Shown here one piece after another: positions 1-9,091 of a stretch of DNA of 64,000 nucleotides (position 1 is the stretch's first letter; each line of letters begins with the position of its first letter). The notes below the pieces were generated by a model. It did no database searches, was not told where the DNA came from, and saw only the letters and a program-made list of their open reading frames with translations. Where the stretch lies: positions 32,861 to 96,860 of the forward strand of contig QWOP01000042.1 in assembly GCA_003669605.1 (NCBI GenBank). Direction: 5' to 3'. The stretch comes from Planctomycetota bacterium. Its GTDB lineage: Bacteria > Planctomycetota > Planctomycetia > Pirellulales > UBA1268. Position numbers and translations under genes: made by a program.

Positions 1-1224
1 CGCGAGATCCGCGACGTCGTCGCCTGGCTGCGACTCCTGCGCAACCCGCGTGACGACGAGGCGTTGCTCCGTGTGGTCAACGTTCCTCCGCGGGGCATTG
101 GACGACAATCGCTCGACCTCCTTACCGCGTGGTCCGCAGACCACGCAAAGCCTCTGCTCTATGCCTGCGGACACGCCACCAAGATCGCCGGACTCTCGAC
201 CCGTGCCGCCGCGGCACTGCGAAAGTTTGGTGCTCTGCACGCCACCCTCTCAAAAACTGCCGCCGCGGAACCCGCCGTCGCCTCCCTCCTCGGGGCGGTG
301 CTCGAGCAGACCGGATACCGGGCCATGCTCGCGGACGAGGAAGATGAGGAGGGGGACGACCGTCTGGCAAACGTCGAGGAACTGATCACTGCCGCACGGC
401 AGTTCGACGCCGCATTTCCAGCAGATTTTGCGACCTTGCAATCTGGTGACGATCCGCTGGGGTCATTCCTCGACACCACGGCGCTCGTCGCCGACAGCGA
501 TGCCTGGGACCCCGGTTCCGACCGCGTCGCCCTGATGACGTTCCATGCCGCCAAAGGACTCGAGTTCCCGGTGGTGTACTTGATTGCCATGGAAGATGGC
601 ATCCTCCCCCACGAACGAAGCCTCGAGATTCCCGAACAGCTCGAGGAGGAGCGGCGACTGGTGTTTGTGGGCATCACCCGCGGAATGCAGGAGGTCCACG
701 CCAGTTGCGCTCGGATGCGGGACTACCGTGGCACGCGTCGCATCGGCGCCCCCAGCGTTTTCCTTGCCGAGATGACCGGATCGGAAACGGCGGTCTGTGG
801 CGCCGAGGCACGGGACAGCGACGCTCTGGCAGCCCCTTCCGCCTTCCACGACGACGACAGCTATTCGCAGGTCGATCCGGCGCCGGCAGAACGGAGTCGA
901 CACACCGCCGCGGAGACCAGCAGGCCCGATGGCCTGGTGTTGGAACCGGATGGCGACGTCCCCTCACCATCCGCCCCCAAACCGCGACGGACACCCGTTG
1001 CCTTCGAGACCGCAGCGGATCTGGCCGAACGCCTCGCGGGTGCAACCCGGCCGCCACACCGGATCAACAAGGGACAACGCGTCCGCCATGCGGAGTACGG
1101 CGAGGGGACCGTGTCCGGGCTCAGCGGTTCCGGGCCACGCTGCGTAGCCACCGTCTTCTTTGACGGCCCGGCCGGAACCCGCCGTTTCATTCTCGGTCAC
1201 GGCGGACTCGAACCGGCGGATTGA
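1..1224 (+). CDS. uvrD: UvrD/PcrA-type DNA helicase, C-terminal part (5' truncated)
   Basis: This is the last 407 codons of an SF1A 3'-5' DNA helicase, which unwinds DNA in repair and replication restart. The frame is open from base 1, so the start and the Walker A half lie outside the window. Visible are LRNPRDD and NVPPRGIG of domain 2B, motif V as MTFHAAKGLEFPVV, and motif VI as EEERRLVFVGITRG. A serine/proline-rich linker follows, then a C-terminal Tudor-like module (RVRHAEYGEGTV ... VFFDGPAGTRRF), which PcrA and UvrD have and Rep lacks. Motif VI ends TRG where TRA is usual. The 3' end overlaps the convergent fucose synthase gene by 28 bp. The superfamily is certain; UvrD versus PcrA naming is not. 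Confidence 0.93.
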   Translation, partial: REIRDVVAWLRLLRNPRDDEALLRVVNVPPRGIGRQSLDLLTAWSADHAKPLLYACGHATKIAGLSTRAAAALRKFGALHATLSKTAAAEPAVASLLGAVLEQTGYRAMLADEEDEEGDDRLANVEELITAARQFDAAFPADFATLQSGDDPLGSFLDTTALVADSDAWDPGSDRVALMTFHAAKGLEFPVVYLIAMEDGILPHERSLEIPEQLEEERRLVFVGITRGMQEVHASCARMRDYRGTRRIGAPSVFLAEMTGSETAVCGAEARDSDALAAPSAFHDDDSYSQVDPAPAERSRHTAAETSRPDGLVLEPDGDVPSPSAPKPRRTPVAFETAADLAERLAGATRPPHRINKGQRVRHAEYGEGTVSGLSGSGPRCVATVFFDGPAGTRRFILGHGGLEPAD

Positions 1225-2189
1225 TCCGACATCCCAGCCGGCCCGGGAATTCCCTGGTGCCGCCACCAAGCAACCGTGGCGGCCAGACCGTCATCGAAAC
1301 GGCGCACCGGGCGCCAGTCAAGGAGCCTCCTGGCCCGGCTGGTGTCAAGAAGTCGCCGTGGCTGCCCATCGGGTTTGGTGGCGTCCCATTCGATGTGGCC
1401 CTTGTATCCACACGCTGCAGCGATCCGCATCACTAAGTCACAAACCGTGATCTCCTCACCTCCACCGACATTGATCGGCACCGGTTCTTCCATCACTTCC
1501 GCCGCTCGCACGATCGCCTCAGCGGCATCGTCGACATGGAGAAACTCGCGCGTCGCCCGGCCGGTGCCCCAACAGATGATCCCCGCGGCACCGGCTGCGC
1601 GGGCCTCCTCGCAACGGCGGATCAGCGCCGGGATGACATGACTGCTGGTAGGATCGAAATCATCTCCCGGACCGTAGAGGTTCGAAGGCACGACGATGGC
1701 ACTCCGCAGACCGTATTGGCGGAAGTAGGCATCGAGCATCACGAACAGGGTCTTCTTGGCGATACCGTACGGGGCGTTAGTCTCCTCCGGATATCCGTTC
1801 CACAAATCCTCTTCCCGGAACGGCACCGGACAGTGCTTCGGGTACGCACACACCGTTCCGGTGTGGACGAACTTCTCGATGCCACGTCGTCTCCCCTGCT
1901 CGATGAGATGCAATCCCATGGCGAGGTTGTCATGGAAGAATGATCCAGGCGCGGCCTGATTCGCGCCGATCCCCCCCACCTCAGCTGCCAGGTGGATGAC
2001 GATGTCCGGGGTACAGGCGTCGTACATCCGCCTCACAGCGGCCTCCGACGTGAGATCGTATTCCCGATGCCTGGGAACAAACAGCCGCTGGGAATCGACC
2101 CCCCGTCCACGCAGCAGCCGACACACGGCGCTGCCCAGAAATCCGGCTCCCCCGGTGACGACGATCCGCTTGGCGGCCAATTCGATCAC
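1197..2189 (-). CDS. fcl: GDP-L-fucose synthase
   Basis: NADPH-dependent 3,5-epimerase/4-reductase (330 aa) that converts GDP-4-keto-6-deoxy-mannose to GDP-L-fucose in the cytoplasm. It is an extended short-chain dehydrogenase: the nucleotide motif GGAGFLG lies near residue 13, a HTGTVCAYP segment supplies the catalytic Ser-equivalent region, and YGIAK near residue 140 is the Tyr/Lys pair. I chose the GTG start at 2189 because GAGGG lies 5 nt upstream; an in-frame TTG at 2207 has no such site. It follows gmd by about 40 bp on the same strand, so the two consecutive steps of GDP-fucose synthesis are in one unit. The neighbouring exosortase and polysaccharide genes suggest the fucose goes into an envelope or exported glycan. 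Confidence 0.93.
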   Translation of the reverse strand: MIELAAKRIVVTGGAGFLGSAVCRLLRGRGVDSQRLFVPRHREYDLTSEAAVRRMYDACTPDIVIHLAAEVGGIGANQAAPGSFFHDNLAMGLHLIEQGRRRGIEKFVHTGTVCAYPKHCPVPFREEDLWNGYPEETNAPYGIAKKTLFVMLDAYFRQYGLRSAIVVPSNLYGPGDDFDPTSSHVIPALIRRCEEARAAGAAGIICWGTGRATREFLHVDDAAEAIVRAAEVMEEPVPINVGGGEEITVCDLVMRIAAACGYKGHIEWDATKPDGQPRRLLDTSRARRLLDWRPVRRFDDGLAATVAWWRHQGIPGPAGMSDQSAGSSPP

Positions 2190-2228
2190 GGTACCCTCGG
2201 CATCCAATCGAAAAACGTCGCCGACTGA

Positions 2229-3269
2229 TCAGAGGGGGGAGTCGCCAGCTCTCCTCCCCGTCCCATCGGCCAACTCCTTCCGTGCGAGTTCCAAGTCTGC
2301 GTCCACCATCAGCGCGACGAGTTCGGCGAACGAGTGCTGGGGACGCCAACCGAGCCTGCGGAAGGCCTTCTCCGGCGACCCCAGAAGGGCGTCCACTTCA
2401 GCAGGCCGAAACAGCCGCTGATCGACCTCCACGAAGTCGCGGTAGTTCATTCCCAATCGGCCGAATGAGTGCTCGCAGAATTCCCTGACGGTGTGAGTCT
2501 CGCCGGTGGCAATCACATAATCGTCCGGATCGTCTTGCTGGAGCATTCTCCACATCGCCTCGACATAGTCGCCGGCGTATCCCCAGTCCCGCGAGGCGTC
2601 CAGGTTGCCCAACTGCAACGTCTCCTGCAGGCCGAGGCTAATCCGGGCAGCCGCCCGGGTGATCTTCCGTGTCACAAACGTTTCACCGCGACGTGGACTC
2701 TCGTGATTGAAGAGGATCCCACAGGATGCGTGGAGCCCGTAACTCTCGCGATAATTGACGGTGATCCAGTGGGCGTACAATTTTGATACCGCGTAGGGGC
2801 TGCGCGGATGGAAGGGAGTGGTCTCCGACTGCGGGATCTCCGTCGCCTTGCCGAACAATTCGGAACTCGACGCCTGATAAAATCGGATCGGGTCGCCGAT
2901 GGCGTCCTGAACATCCCGGATCGCCTCAAGAATCCGCAGGACGCCGAAGGCGTTGGCGTCGGCGGTGCAGGCCGGTTGCTCAAAGCTCACGCCGACATGA
3001 CTTTGCGCGGCGAGGTTGTAGACCTCATCGGGACGGATCTCCCGGATCAGCCGCGCCAGGCCCCCGGCATCCCCCATGTCTCCGTGATGCAGCGTCAGTC
3101 CGTCCACGGAATCGAGACACAGTCGGTCGATCCGCTGCGTCCCGACACTACTCGACCGCCGCACCATGCCATGGACATGGTATCCCTTGGCGACAAGCAA
3201 CTCGGCCAGGTACGAGCCGTCTTGCCCAGTGATACCCGTGATCAGCGCACGCCTTGCGGACGATTTCAT
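2229..3269 (-). CDS. gmd: GDP-mannose 4,6-dehydratase
   Basis: Makes GDP-4-keto-6-deoxy-D-mannose from GDP-mannose, the first step towards GDP-fucose. The 346-aa protein has the usual length and family signatures: TGITGQDG at residues 11-18, SSSELFGK, the catalytic YAVSK near residue 157, and the substrate-binding stretch [16 protein letters not shown]. The ATG at 3269 is preferred over an in-frame start 30 bases upstream because the protein then begins [12 protein letters not shown], as family members do. About 157 bp separate it from the stop of epsI upstream, so gmd-fcl may have its own promoter within the polysaccharide block. Confidence 0.95.
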   Translation of the reverse strand: MKSSARRALITGITGQDGSYLAELLVAKGYHVHGMVRRSSSVGTQRIDRLCLDSVDGLTLHHGDMGDAGGLARLIREIRPDEVYNLAAQSHVGVSFEQPACTADANAFGVLRILEAIRDVQDAIGDPIRFYQASSSELFGKATEIPQSETTPFHPRSPYAVSKLYAHWITVNYRESYGLHASCGILFNHESPRRGETFVTRKITRAAARISLGLQETLQLGNLDASRDWGYAGDYVEAMWRMLQQDDPDDYVIATGETHTVREFCEHSFGRLGMNYRDFVEVDQRLFRPAEVDALLGSPEKAFRRLGWRPQHSFAELVALMVDADLELARKELADGTGRRAGDSPL

Positions 3270-3426
3270 GGCTCCCCGGAATCTCGATGAAAACAGCAAC
3301 TCAACGCCATCAAATCACTTTGCAATCGCATGGGAAGCCCGCTCGTGCGAGTTGAGACAGCCACCACGACAACCATCCCCCAGACCGATGCCCTTCAGAC
3401 GGATCTCTCCTCCGCAACCAATCCAA

Positions 3427-4155
3427 TCATGACGCCGTCGGTCCCGGCACCACAGATACGCGAGCCGGGACATCGGCATCTGGCGTCGAGGATTGCGTTG
3501 TAATCAGCCGGTCGAACTCAGGAATCAACTCCGAAAGAAATTCGGCCCCAATCCGCGAGCCTTCCCCCTTACTGAGCAGGGTCTCGTCGACGATGGCGTA
3601 AATCTTGAAGACTGACGGATTGTTGGCCAGTTCGATCCTCGCAATCTGCGGAGCTATCCACCGGCCACCAGCGGCATATGTCCAGAAAATCCGCAGCGCC
3701 GCCCCTGGCTTCTTGAAAGTGCCGGAAAATGCCTCTGCTTTCGTGCCGTTTGGCAGCGGGATCACCTCCCGATGCTCCTGTTCACCGATCTCGAAGCCGG
3801 CACTCGGATAACACCGGTCCGGGGTGTGACCGGAGGCATCGTGCGGCGTGGCACAGACGATGAAGACACCGACAGTAGCCCCGGTATCGTCGTTGGCATA
3901 TCGTCGCGAGATGTGGCCAACGGCACCGGCCGCCTTCAACTGGGCGGGATCGGCCTCATCCTCGGAAACCATCCGCCAGACACCGAACGACTCCGGAAAC
4001 CTCGTCTCAAGCAATTCCGCATCGCGAGACAACTCGGCAGCAACGTTCGTGCCTGACCAGCGATTGGTGTACTTCCCCTGTGCGTATGTCACCCCCACGA
4101 CGGCCGCAAGGCCGAGGACGATCGGAAGCCACGATCGAAAGCCTGTCGATTGCAT
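3427..4155 (-). CDS. epsI: EpsI/DUF3485-type exosortase-associated protein
   Basis: This 242-aa protein has one N-terminal membrane anchor (residues about 10-26) and an extracytoplasmic domain. The stretch ASGHTPDRCYPSAGFEIGEQ matches the conserved H.P..CYP..G motif of EpsI proteins, which occur beside or fused to exosortases; their biochemical role is not established. It starts 18 bp after the stop of the kinase-like gene, so it is the third gene of an exosortase - kinase - EpsI operon. The GTFKKPGAALRIFWTYAAGG segment also fits the family, and no sorting signal is visible. Assignment rests on motif plus context. Confidence 0.85.
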   Translation of the reverse strand: MQSTGFRSWLPIVLGLAAVVGVTYAQGKYTNRWSGTNVAAELSRDAELLETRFPESFGVWRMVSEDEADPAQLKAAGAVGHISRRYANDDTGATVGVFIVCATPHDASGHTPDRCYPSAGFEIGEQEHREVIPLPNGTKAEAFSGTFKKPGAALRIFWTYAAGGRWIAPQIARIELANNPSVFKIYAIVDETLLSKGEGSRIGAEFLSELIPEFDRLITTQSSTPDADVPARVSVVPGPTAS

Positions 4156-4173
4156 CTCACGCCGCCCTTCGAG

Positions 4174-6468
4174 TTATGCCGGACGACCGATTGCCATCGA
4201 CGGGACTTTGGACTCTCTCGTACCACACATCACGCATCCCAGCACCCGGACTCCGGCCGAACGCAGCCTTTCGGACGCGGCGGCGATGGCCGGCACACTA
4301 CTCACATCGCGCATGGTGGCGATCAGCACCCCGTCACACCGCTGGCCGATGAGCAGCGTGTCGGCGTAATGCAGGACGGGACCGGCGTCGATAACGATAA
4401 CGTCGAACGTATCACGAAACCCCTGCATGATCCGTCCAAATTCTGGACGCGACAGGGCATTGATGGCGGTGTAGTCACAATTCCCACCAGCCACCGCGAA
4501 CAATCCTTCGATCGTCGTCGGCTGGATCACATCATTGGCCGTCACCTCGCCGCGGAGGAGATCCGACATGCCGGTAGCCGCACCATCCAACTGGAGTGTG
4601 GTGTGCACCGACGGCGTGCGAAGATTGCCTTCGAGAAGCAACGTCCGCTTGTCTGATCGGGCAATGCTGGCGGCAAGGTTTGCGGCGACAGACGACTTTC
4701 CTTCGCGATAGCCTGGGCTGGTGATCATGATCACCTTGGGGACGTCGCGTCCGCCATGGAGGACTACCGTCCGGATACTGTCGACACTCTCCGCGAGTCG
4801 GTATTCGCTCCCGGCGTCCCGACGCGAACCGCTGACCCACGGCACCGTGCCGATCAGGCGCAGCCCCAGTCGTTGCGTGATCACATCGGGGCTGCCCAGT
4901 TTGTTTCGCATGTACTCAAGCAGCACCACCGCCCCACCTCCAAGCGTGAGTCCCGCGCACCCCGCGAGAAGTGAGATCATAATCCTCTGGATCTCGTCAT
5001 CGCTCTCTGGTACGGCTGCTTCCTCGAGAAGCTGAACGCGGGCAGGCGCTGTGAGATCGAGGGATGTCGCCTCCAACTGCAGCCCGATCTGGTCGGTGAC
5101 CCGATGCAACTGTTCGATCTCTCCCTTGCGGACTTCCATGTCAGCATTTGCTTGGCCGAGGGAGGTCACTTCCTTGGAGAGTTCCTCTTTCTCGCGGGTG
5201 GTTTCCTGGATCACTTTGAGGAGACCCTCCCGGCGCAACCTCAGCACCGCCGGATTGAGGGTGCCACGGCCACCGCTAAGGGCAGAGACACCGGCCCCCG
5301 CTGGTCCCTGAGACATCACTCCGATAACCTGCTCCCGCAGCAGATTCTTGACCTCAACTAACTGCTGCTGCAGCTGCTTTCGCTGCGTTTTCATCCGCTT
5401 CACTGCCGGCTCGCTGGCGCCACGGGCGCTGCGCTGCTCCTGCGACTGAATTGAACTTGTCAGACCCGAGATCCGTTCCGTCAGGTCGCGTATCTCTGGC
5501 TCCCTGGAAAGCGCGGCGTCAACCATATCCTGCGACACGCCAGCCATGCCACCATCGGCATTGTTCTCTCCGTCAGCCCCTTGGTTGTCGCCGTCGTTCT
5601 TCTGCATTTCCATCACCGCCAACTCGGTGTCGATGATCGCAAGATCCTTCTCTGCCTGCACAAGCGCGGCGCGGACAGTCGAGAGGTGATCGAGCAACAG
5701 CGAACGCTGCGTGGCCACCTCGATGCTATCTCTCGTACCGAGCGTCTTGGCAAGCTCATTGAAGATTTCACGGCGGCTGCGCAACTCTGCCTGATTCTCC
5801 TTGTACTTCTTCTCCAGAAGATCACGACGGCTGAGTCGTTCCTGTCGATCCTTGTTGACAATGTCGTCGAGGTAGCAAGCGGTGACTGCGTTGAGAACCT
5901 TGGAAGCGTCCTCGGCCAGCGGCGCCCTGAGTTTCAACTGCATGACTTCCGATCCGGGCGGCACAGCCACCTCGATTGTCTCGGCGAGCCAGCGGACCGG
6001 ATCATCCTGCTCGACTACAGTCTTTAAACTGGAGACTCCCGGACGACGCAGGGCCGCATTGAGCACCACTGGACTGCGGAGCAGTTGCAACTGCGTCTTC
6101 CGGTACGACTCGTACTCGCTCGTATCGCGCCCGCCGCTCGAGAGCATGCCCCCCTTGTCGCGAATCCGCAGCCAGACCACCGCCTCGAATCCCTTGGGAA
6201 GGAAATACCACGTCGGAATGGCGATCGCTGCCGCCAGGACTGACCCCAGCACCGCTGCGGGCAGCCACCTCCGCCGCAGTGCATGCACCAATCGCTTGAC
6301 GTCGATCCCCCCCTCCGTCTGGGGCTGACCGTGATCCAAGCCAGGCCGAAACGACCCTTGCGTGTCGGGATAAGACAACGGGTTGGTGTCGCGGACGGTG
6401 AGCGAGCCGAGCGATGGGCCCGCACTCCTGACATCACCGACAACGGCCGTCGCAGCGGTATCACTCAT
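4174..6468 (-). CDS. Wzc-like chain-length determinant / tyrosine-kinase-type ATPase, atypical
   Basis: A 764-aa inner-membrane polysaccharide co-polymerase. Residues about 69-90 form the first transmembrane segment of a Wzz domain, a long coiled-coil periplasmic section follows, and a second transmembrane segment (ISLLAGCAGLTLGGGAVVLLE) precedes a cytoplasmic BY-kinase domain. Walker A is GYREGKSS (about residues 585-592) and Walker B is VIVIDAGP (about 690). Two departures stand out: Walker A' reads LLLEGNLRTP where LLIDADLRRP is usual, losing both acidic Asp positions, and the C-terminus has no tyrosine cluster. It probably helps set chain length, but autophosphorylation is doubtful. The ATG at 6468 overlaps the exosortase stop (ATGAGTGA), implying translational coupling. 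Confidence 0.88.
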   Translation of the reverse strand: MSDTAATAVVGDVRSAGPSLGSLTVRDTNPLSYPDTQGSFRPGLDHGQPQTEGGIDVKRLVHALRRRWLPAAVLGSVLAAAIAIPTWYFLPKGFEAVVWLRIRDKGGMLSSGGRDTSEYESYRKTQLQLLRSPVVLNAALRRPGVSSLKTVVEQDDPVRWLAETIEVAVPPGSEVMQLKLRAPLAEDASKVLNAVTACYLDDIVNKDRQERLSRRDLLEKKYKENQAELRSRREIFNELAKTLGTRDSIEVATQRSLLLDHLSTVRAALVQAEKDLAIIDTELAVMEMQKNDGDNQGADGENNADGGMAGVSQDMVDAALSREPEIRDLTERISGLTSSIQSQEQRSARGASEPAVKRMKTQRKQLQQQLVEVKNLLREQVIGVMSQGPAGAGVSALSGGRGTLNPAVLRLRREGLLKVIQETTREKEELSKEVTSLGQANADMEVRKGEIEQLHRVTDQIGLQLEATSLDLTAPARVQLLEEAAVPESDDEIQRIMISLLAGCAGLTLGGGAVVLLEYMRNKLGSPDVITQRLGLRLIGTVPWVSGSRRDAGSEYRLAESVDSIRTVVLHGGRDVPKVIMITSPGYREGKSSVAANLAASIARSDKRTLLLEGNLRTPSVHTTLQLDGAATGMSDLLRGEVTANDVIQPTTIEGLFAVAGGNCDYTAINALSRPEFGRIMQGFRDTFDVIVIDAGPVLHYADTLLIGQRCDGVLIATMRDVSSVPAIAAASERLRSAGVRVLGCVMCGTRESKVPSMAIGRPA

Positions 6469-7807
6469 GGGTGTTGAGCCGCTCAGTTGGGCTGTTTGAC
6501 ATGGATTCCTTTGGTGGCACGTTGCCATTCACCGCAGCCCCCGCACCAAGCGGAAGCGATCTGCCTCGGAGCGGAACAGATTGGCTCCCGTGCATCCCAA
6601 CTCCGACAAGACCTGCTCCAGCACTCTCGAGGATGAAGACGTTTGCCAGGATGTACTGCTCCAAGAACAACATGCCCAGCGCCATCGGCATCATCACCCA
6701 ACCCGCCAAGTCGTGGAACACGACCTCTGCCAATTCCGAATTGGCGACTTGATACAGCAACCCAGTGACGGTGATCCGGATCACGTTGACCGTGAGGGCG
6801 ATGGGGATGGCGCTTGCAAGTATGATGCCATTCTCCCACCAACTCCGCTTCCCAAGCAGCACCAGTGCCACCGACAAGGCGATGAAGATCGTGAGCATGC
6901 GCAACCCACTGCAAGCATCCACGACCCCCAGATGCATTTCGCCGAGCACGATCTGATTGCCCTCGCGGTAGGCCTCCAATCCGAGCGTCTGGAGACCGAA
7001 CGTACTGGCCATGGTGGCGAGCGTCTGCAGCGGGCCGAGCAGATAGCGGGTCGCCTCGTCAGGCAACGGGAACATGAAAATCAGGAATGCCACCGGAGCC
7101 CATGCCCAGCGAAAAACACTCCAACCACCGACAAGGATGAAGACTCCCGCCACTGCGGGAACAAACGTGTACATGTCGATCGTGATGATCCGGTAGCGGG
7201 CGACGAACAGCCGGAGGGCGAAACTGGCGCACAGCAACCCCAGACCGGCGACTCGAGCACTGACCGACACCGGAAACACCGCTGGCTTGCGCCACCAGAA
7301 GAGCAACGCCACTGAAAAAAGCGGCACAATCCAGCCGTGGGAATACTGGGGGTTGCTCCAACTGAGGTAGGCGTTGGTGAGGCCCGGGAAATAACTGTAG
7401 ACCAGCATGGCGACAAACGCCCCGATCGTGATCAGCGTCATCCGCTGTTCAGGAGAGGCAAGGTCAGCGACAAGTTCGCCCCAACGCTTTTTGCTCCCTT
7501 CGAGGAGCCCTTCCTCTTCGTCTTGGATCGGCACGCGAACAGAATAGGGCATCGCGGGAACACTGCTGCGCGAAGCAGCCCCTCCCACCCCCAAGGGCAA
7601 AGCGGGCTGGCTGGCCGTGGAAGGGACACTGCCCGGTGCCACGCCGCCCGCTCCGGGGGACTCGCCACCGGCTGGGGCAGACGCAACCTGACCACCGGCC
7701 GGCGCTTTTTGCACTCCCAGCGGAACAACAGGCATTCCCAGAGGGCCTACGGGCGCAGAGGGCGATCGCCGGCGATGGTTCCCGAATCCAAGAATGGGTG
7801 CAGTCAT
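6461..7807 (-). CDS. Exosortase (EpsH/Xrt family membrane peptidase)
   Basis: A multi-pass transpeptidase-like protein (448 aa) thought to cut PEP-CTERM-type sorting tails during export of proteins to a polysaccharide-rich surface. All three catalytic signatures are present: Cys in DACSGLR, Arg in NVIRITVTG and His in FHDLAGW. SHGWIVPLFSVALLFWWRK is the usual early-membrane motif. The first 110 residues are a cytoplasmic, Pro/Gly/Ala-rich extension ending in an acidic stretch, and a soluble tail of about 50 residues follows the last membrane segment. The ATG at 7807 (MTAPILGFG) avoids an implausible Trp-rich upstream extension. It heads the exosortase - kinase - EpsI operon. I found no protein with a PEP-CTERM tail in this window, so its substrates lie elsewhere. 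Confidence 0.92.
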   Translation of the reverse strand: MTAPILGFGNHRRRSPSAPVGPLGMPVVPLGVQKAPAGGQVASAPAGGESPGAGGVAPGSVPSTASQPALPLGVGGAASRSSVPAMPYSVRVPIQDEEEGLLEGSKKRWGELVADLASPEQRMTLITIGAFVAMLVYSYFPGLTNAYLSWSNPQYSHGWIVPLFSVALLFWWRKPAVFPVSVSARVAGLGLLCASFALRLFVARYRIITIDMYTFVPAVAGVFILVGGWSVFRWAWAPVAFLIFMFPLPDEATRYLLGPLQTLATMASTFGLQTLGLEAYREGNQIVLGEMHLGVVDACSGLRMLTIFIALSVALVLLGKRSWWENGIILASAIPIALTVNVIRITVTGLLYQVANSELAEVVFHDLAGWVMMPMALGMLFLEQYILANVFILESAGAGLVGVGMHGSQSVPLRGRSLPLGAGAAVNGNVPPKESMSNSPTERLNTHE

Positions 7808-7941
7808 CGCGCTCACATACTCCGCTAGGCTGGCTCTCCAGCCGCACCACAACTCTACCACCCAAATATACACAATCCCTCAGCCGGAAGGCCACTCCTC
7901 GCGTTTCGCGGCCCCGTTCGCCTCCGAAGCGGTGAGGCAAC

Positions 7942-8958
7942 TCAAAAAAGAAGGCCTTGCACCCCCCTCCAGCTGAATTGCCAGGTGAGTTGATGGAGGA
8001 CAAAGGCCACAGCCAGATCCCCCCCTGTGAAACCGACCGCCGACAGCCAGTCGGCCACAGGAACCGCCAACCGCTGGCCCAGAGTGCTCCCATCCGCCGG
8101 AGCCACAGGAGGGTCGAAGGATTGGTGGTCCTGTGTCACGGAATGCTCGACCTTACCCGGTCGCTCGGGGCTGACCACCATCCTCTGGGCCAACCTGCGG
8201 AGTCCGCCGCAGATTATGGTCATGCCTGCCAGCATCACCACGGCCTGCCATCCCAGTGCGGCCCCAGCCAGTATGAAACCGTCCCGAACGGCCGGTGAGC
8301 CCCGGGCCCCCAGGAGGATCCCAGCAGCGATTCCCAAGACACTCACGATCAACCCTCGCCCCCAGCCCACCGCTAGCCACGCCTGACTCCCCGGCCAAGG
8401 GCCGACCGGCTGCATCGCCGGCCAGGCCATGACCGCCAGCAGTGTTGCCAGCAGCGCGATTCTCCGCCAACGAAGTGGAACCCGCTGTCCATCCGCCTCG
8501 ACAGCCGCGGCCACGAGGATCGCAAACAGCACCCAAACATGCAGGGCCGTGGCGGCAACAAGCCTCCAATCGGGATGGAGCAGCAGCGCGTCGGCTCCAG
8601 CCCGCCCTGATGCGAAGACCGTGCCGGGGAGCGTACGCCCCCCCGAGAGGAGCTGTGCTCCAGCCAGCCCACCAATGAGCAGCGCCGAAACCGCCTCCAC
8701 AAGCGGATAGCCGGCGGCAATCGGCGCGCGGCAGTCGCGGCACCTCCCCTTGAGCACGAACCACCCAAGGATCGGCAGATTGTCAAACCATCGGATCGAT
8801 GCTCCACAGGCGGGACAGTGTGACCCTCCGTGGACGACCGATTCACCCCGTGGCAGGCGGTAGACGACGACGTTCAAGAAACTCCCCAAGTTGGCGCCGA
8901 GCACCACCAGAAACGCCGCCACGAGGCCATCGGTGAGTGGGACGATCCAGTGGTCCAT
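7942..8958 (-). CDS. Prepilin peptidase (A24 family), atypical active site
   Basis: A 338-aa polytopic membrane protease resembling type IV prepilin peptidase/N-methylase. The N-terminal half is classical: GSFLNVVVYRLPRGE, then a zinc-type CPAC ... CRDC tetracysteine and YPLVEAVSALL. In the peptidase half, one aspartate is in VEADGQRVP, where families have D.....P. The second site, normally GxGD(V/F)KL, appears as AVRDGFILAGAALGW, so an Asp is present but the GxG is lost. A hydrophilic stretch of about 80 residues follows at the C-terminus. The start at 8958 gives MDHWIVPLTDG. The processed substrates (pseudopilins or pilins) are not in this window. Activity is uncertain because of the altered second motif. 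Confidence 0.85.
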   Translation of the reverse strand: MDHWIVPLTDGLVAAFLVVLGANLGSFLNVVVYRLPRGESVVHGGSHCPACGASIRWFDNLPILGWFVLKGRCRDCRAPIAAGYPLVEAVSALLIGGLAGAQLLSGGRTLPGTVFASGRAGADALLLHPDWRLVAATALHVWVLFAILVAAAVEADGQRVPLRWRRIALLATLLAVMAWPAMQPVGPWPGSQAWLAVGWGRGLIVSVLGIAAGILLGARGSPAVRDGFILAGAALGWQAVVMLAGMTIICGGLRRLAQRMVVSPERPGKVEHSVTQDHQSFDPPVAPADGSTLGQRLAVPVADWLSAVGFTGGDLAVAFVLHQLTWQFSWRGVQGLLF

Positions 8959-9091
8959 CGTATCCAGAGCGGGAGAGCGGAAACGCTTGGCAGCGCGTGG
9001 GAAGATGGGGGTCTTTCGGTTAGGGTACCGGAAGATCCTCATTCCTTCGCGCAACTGGATTGTTGGACCTTGGCCCGGCAGTTCCTATTCC

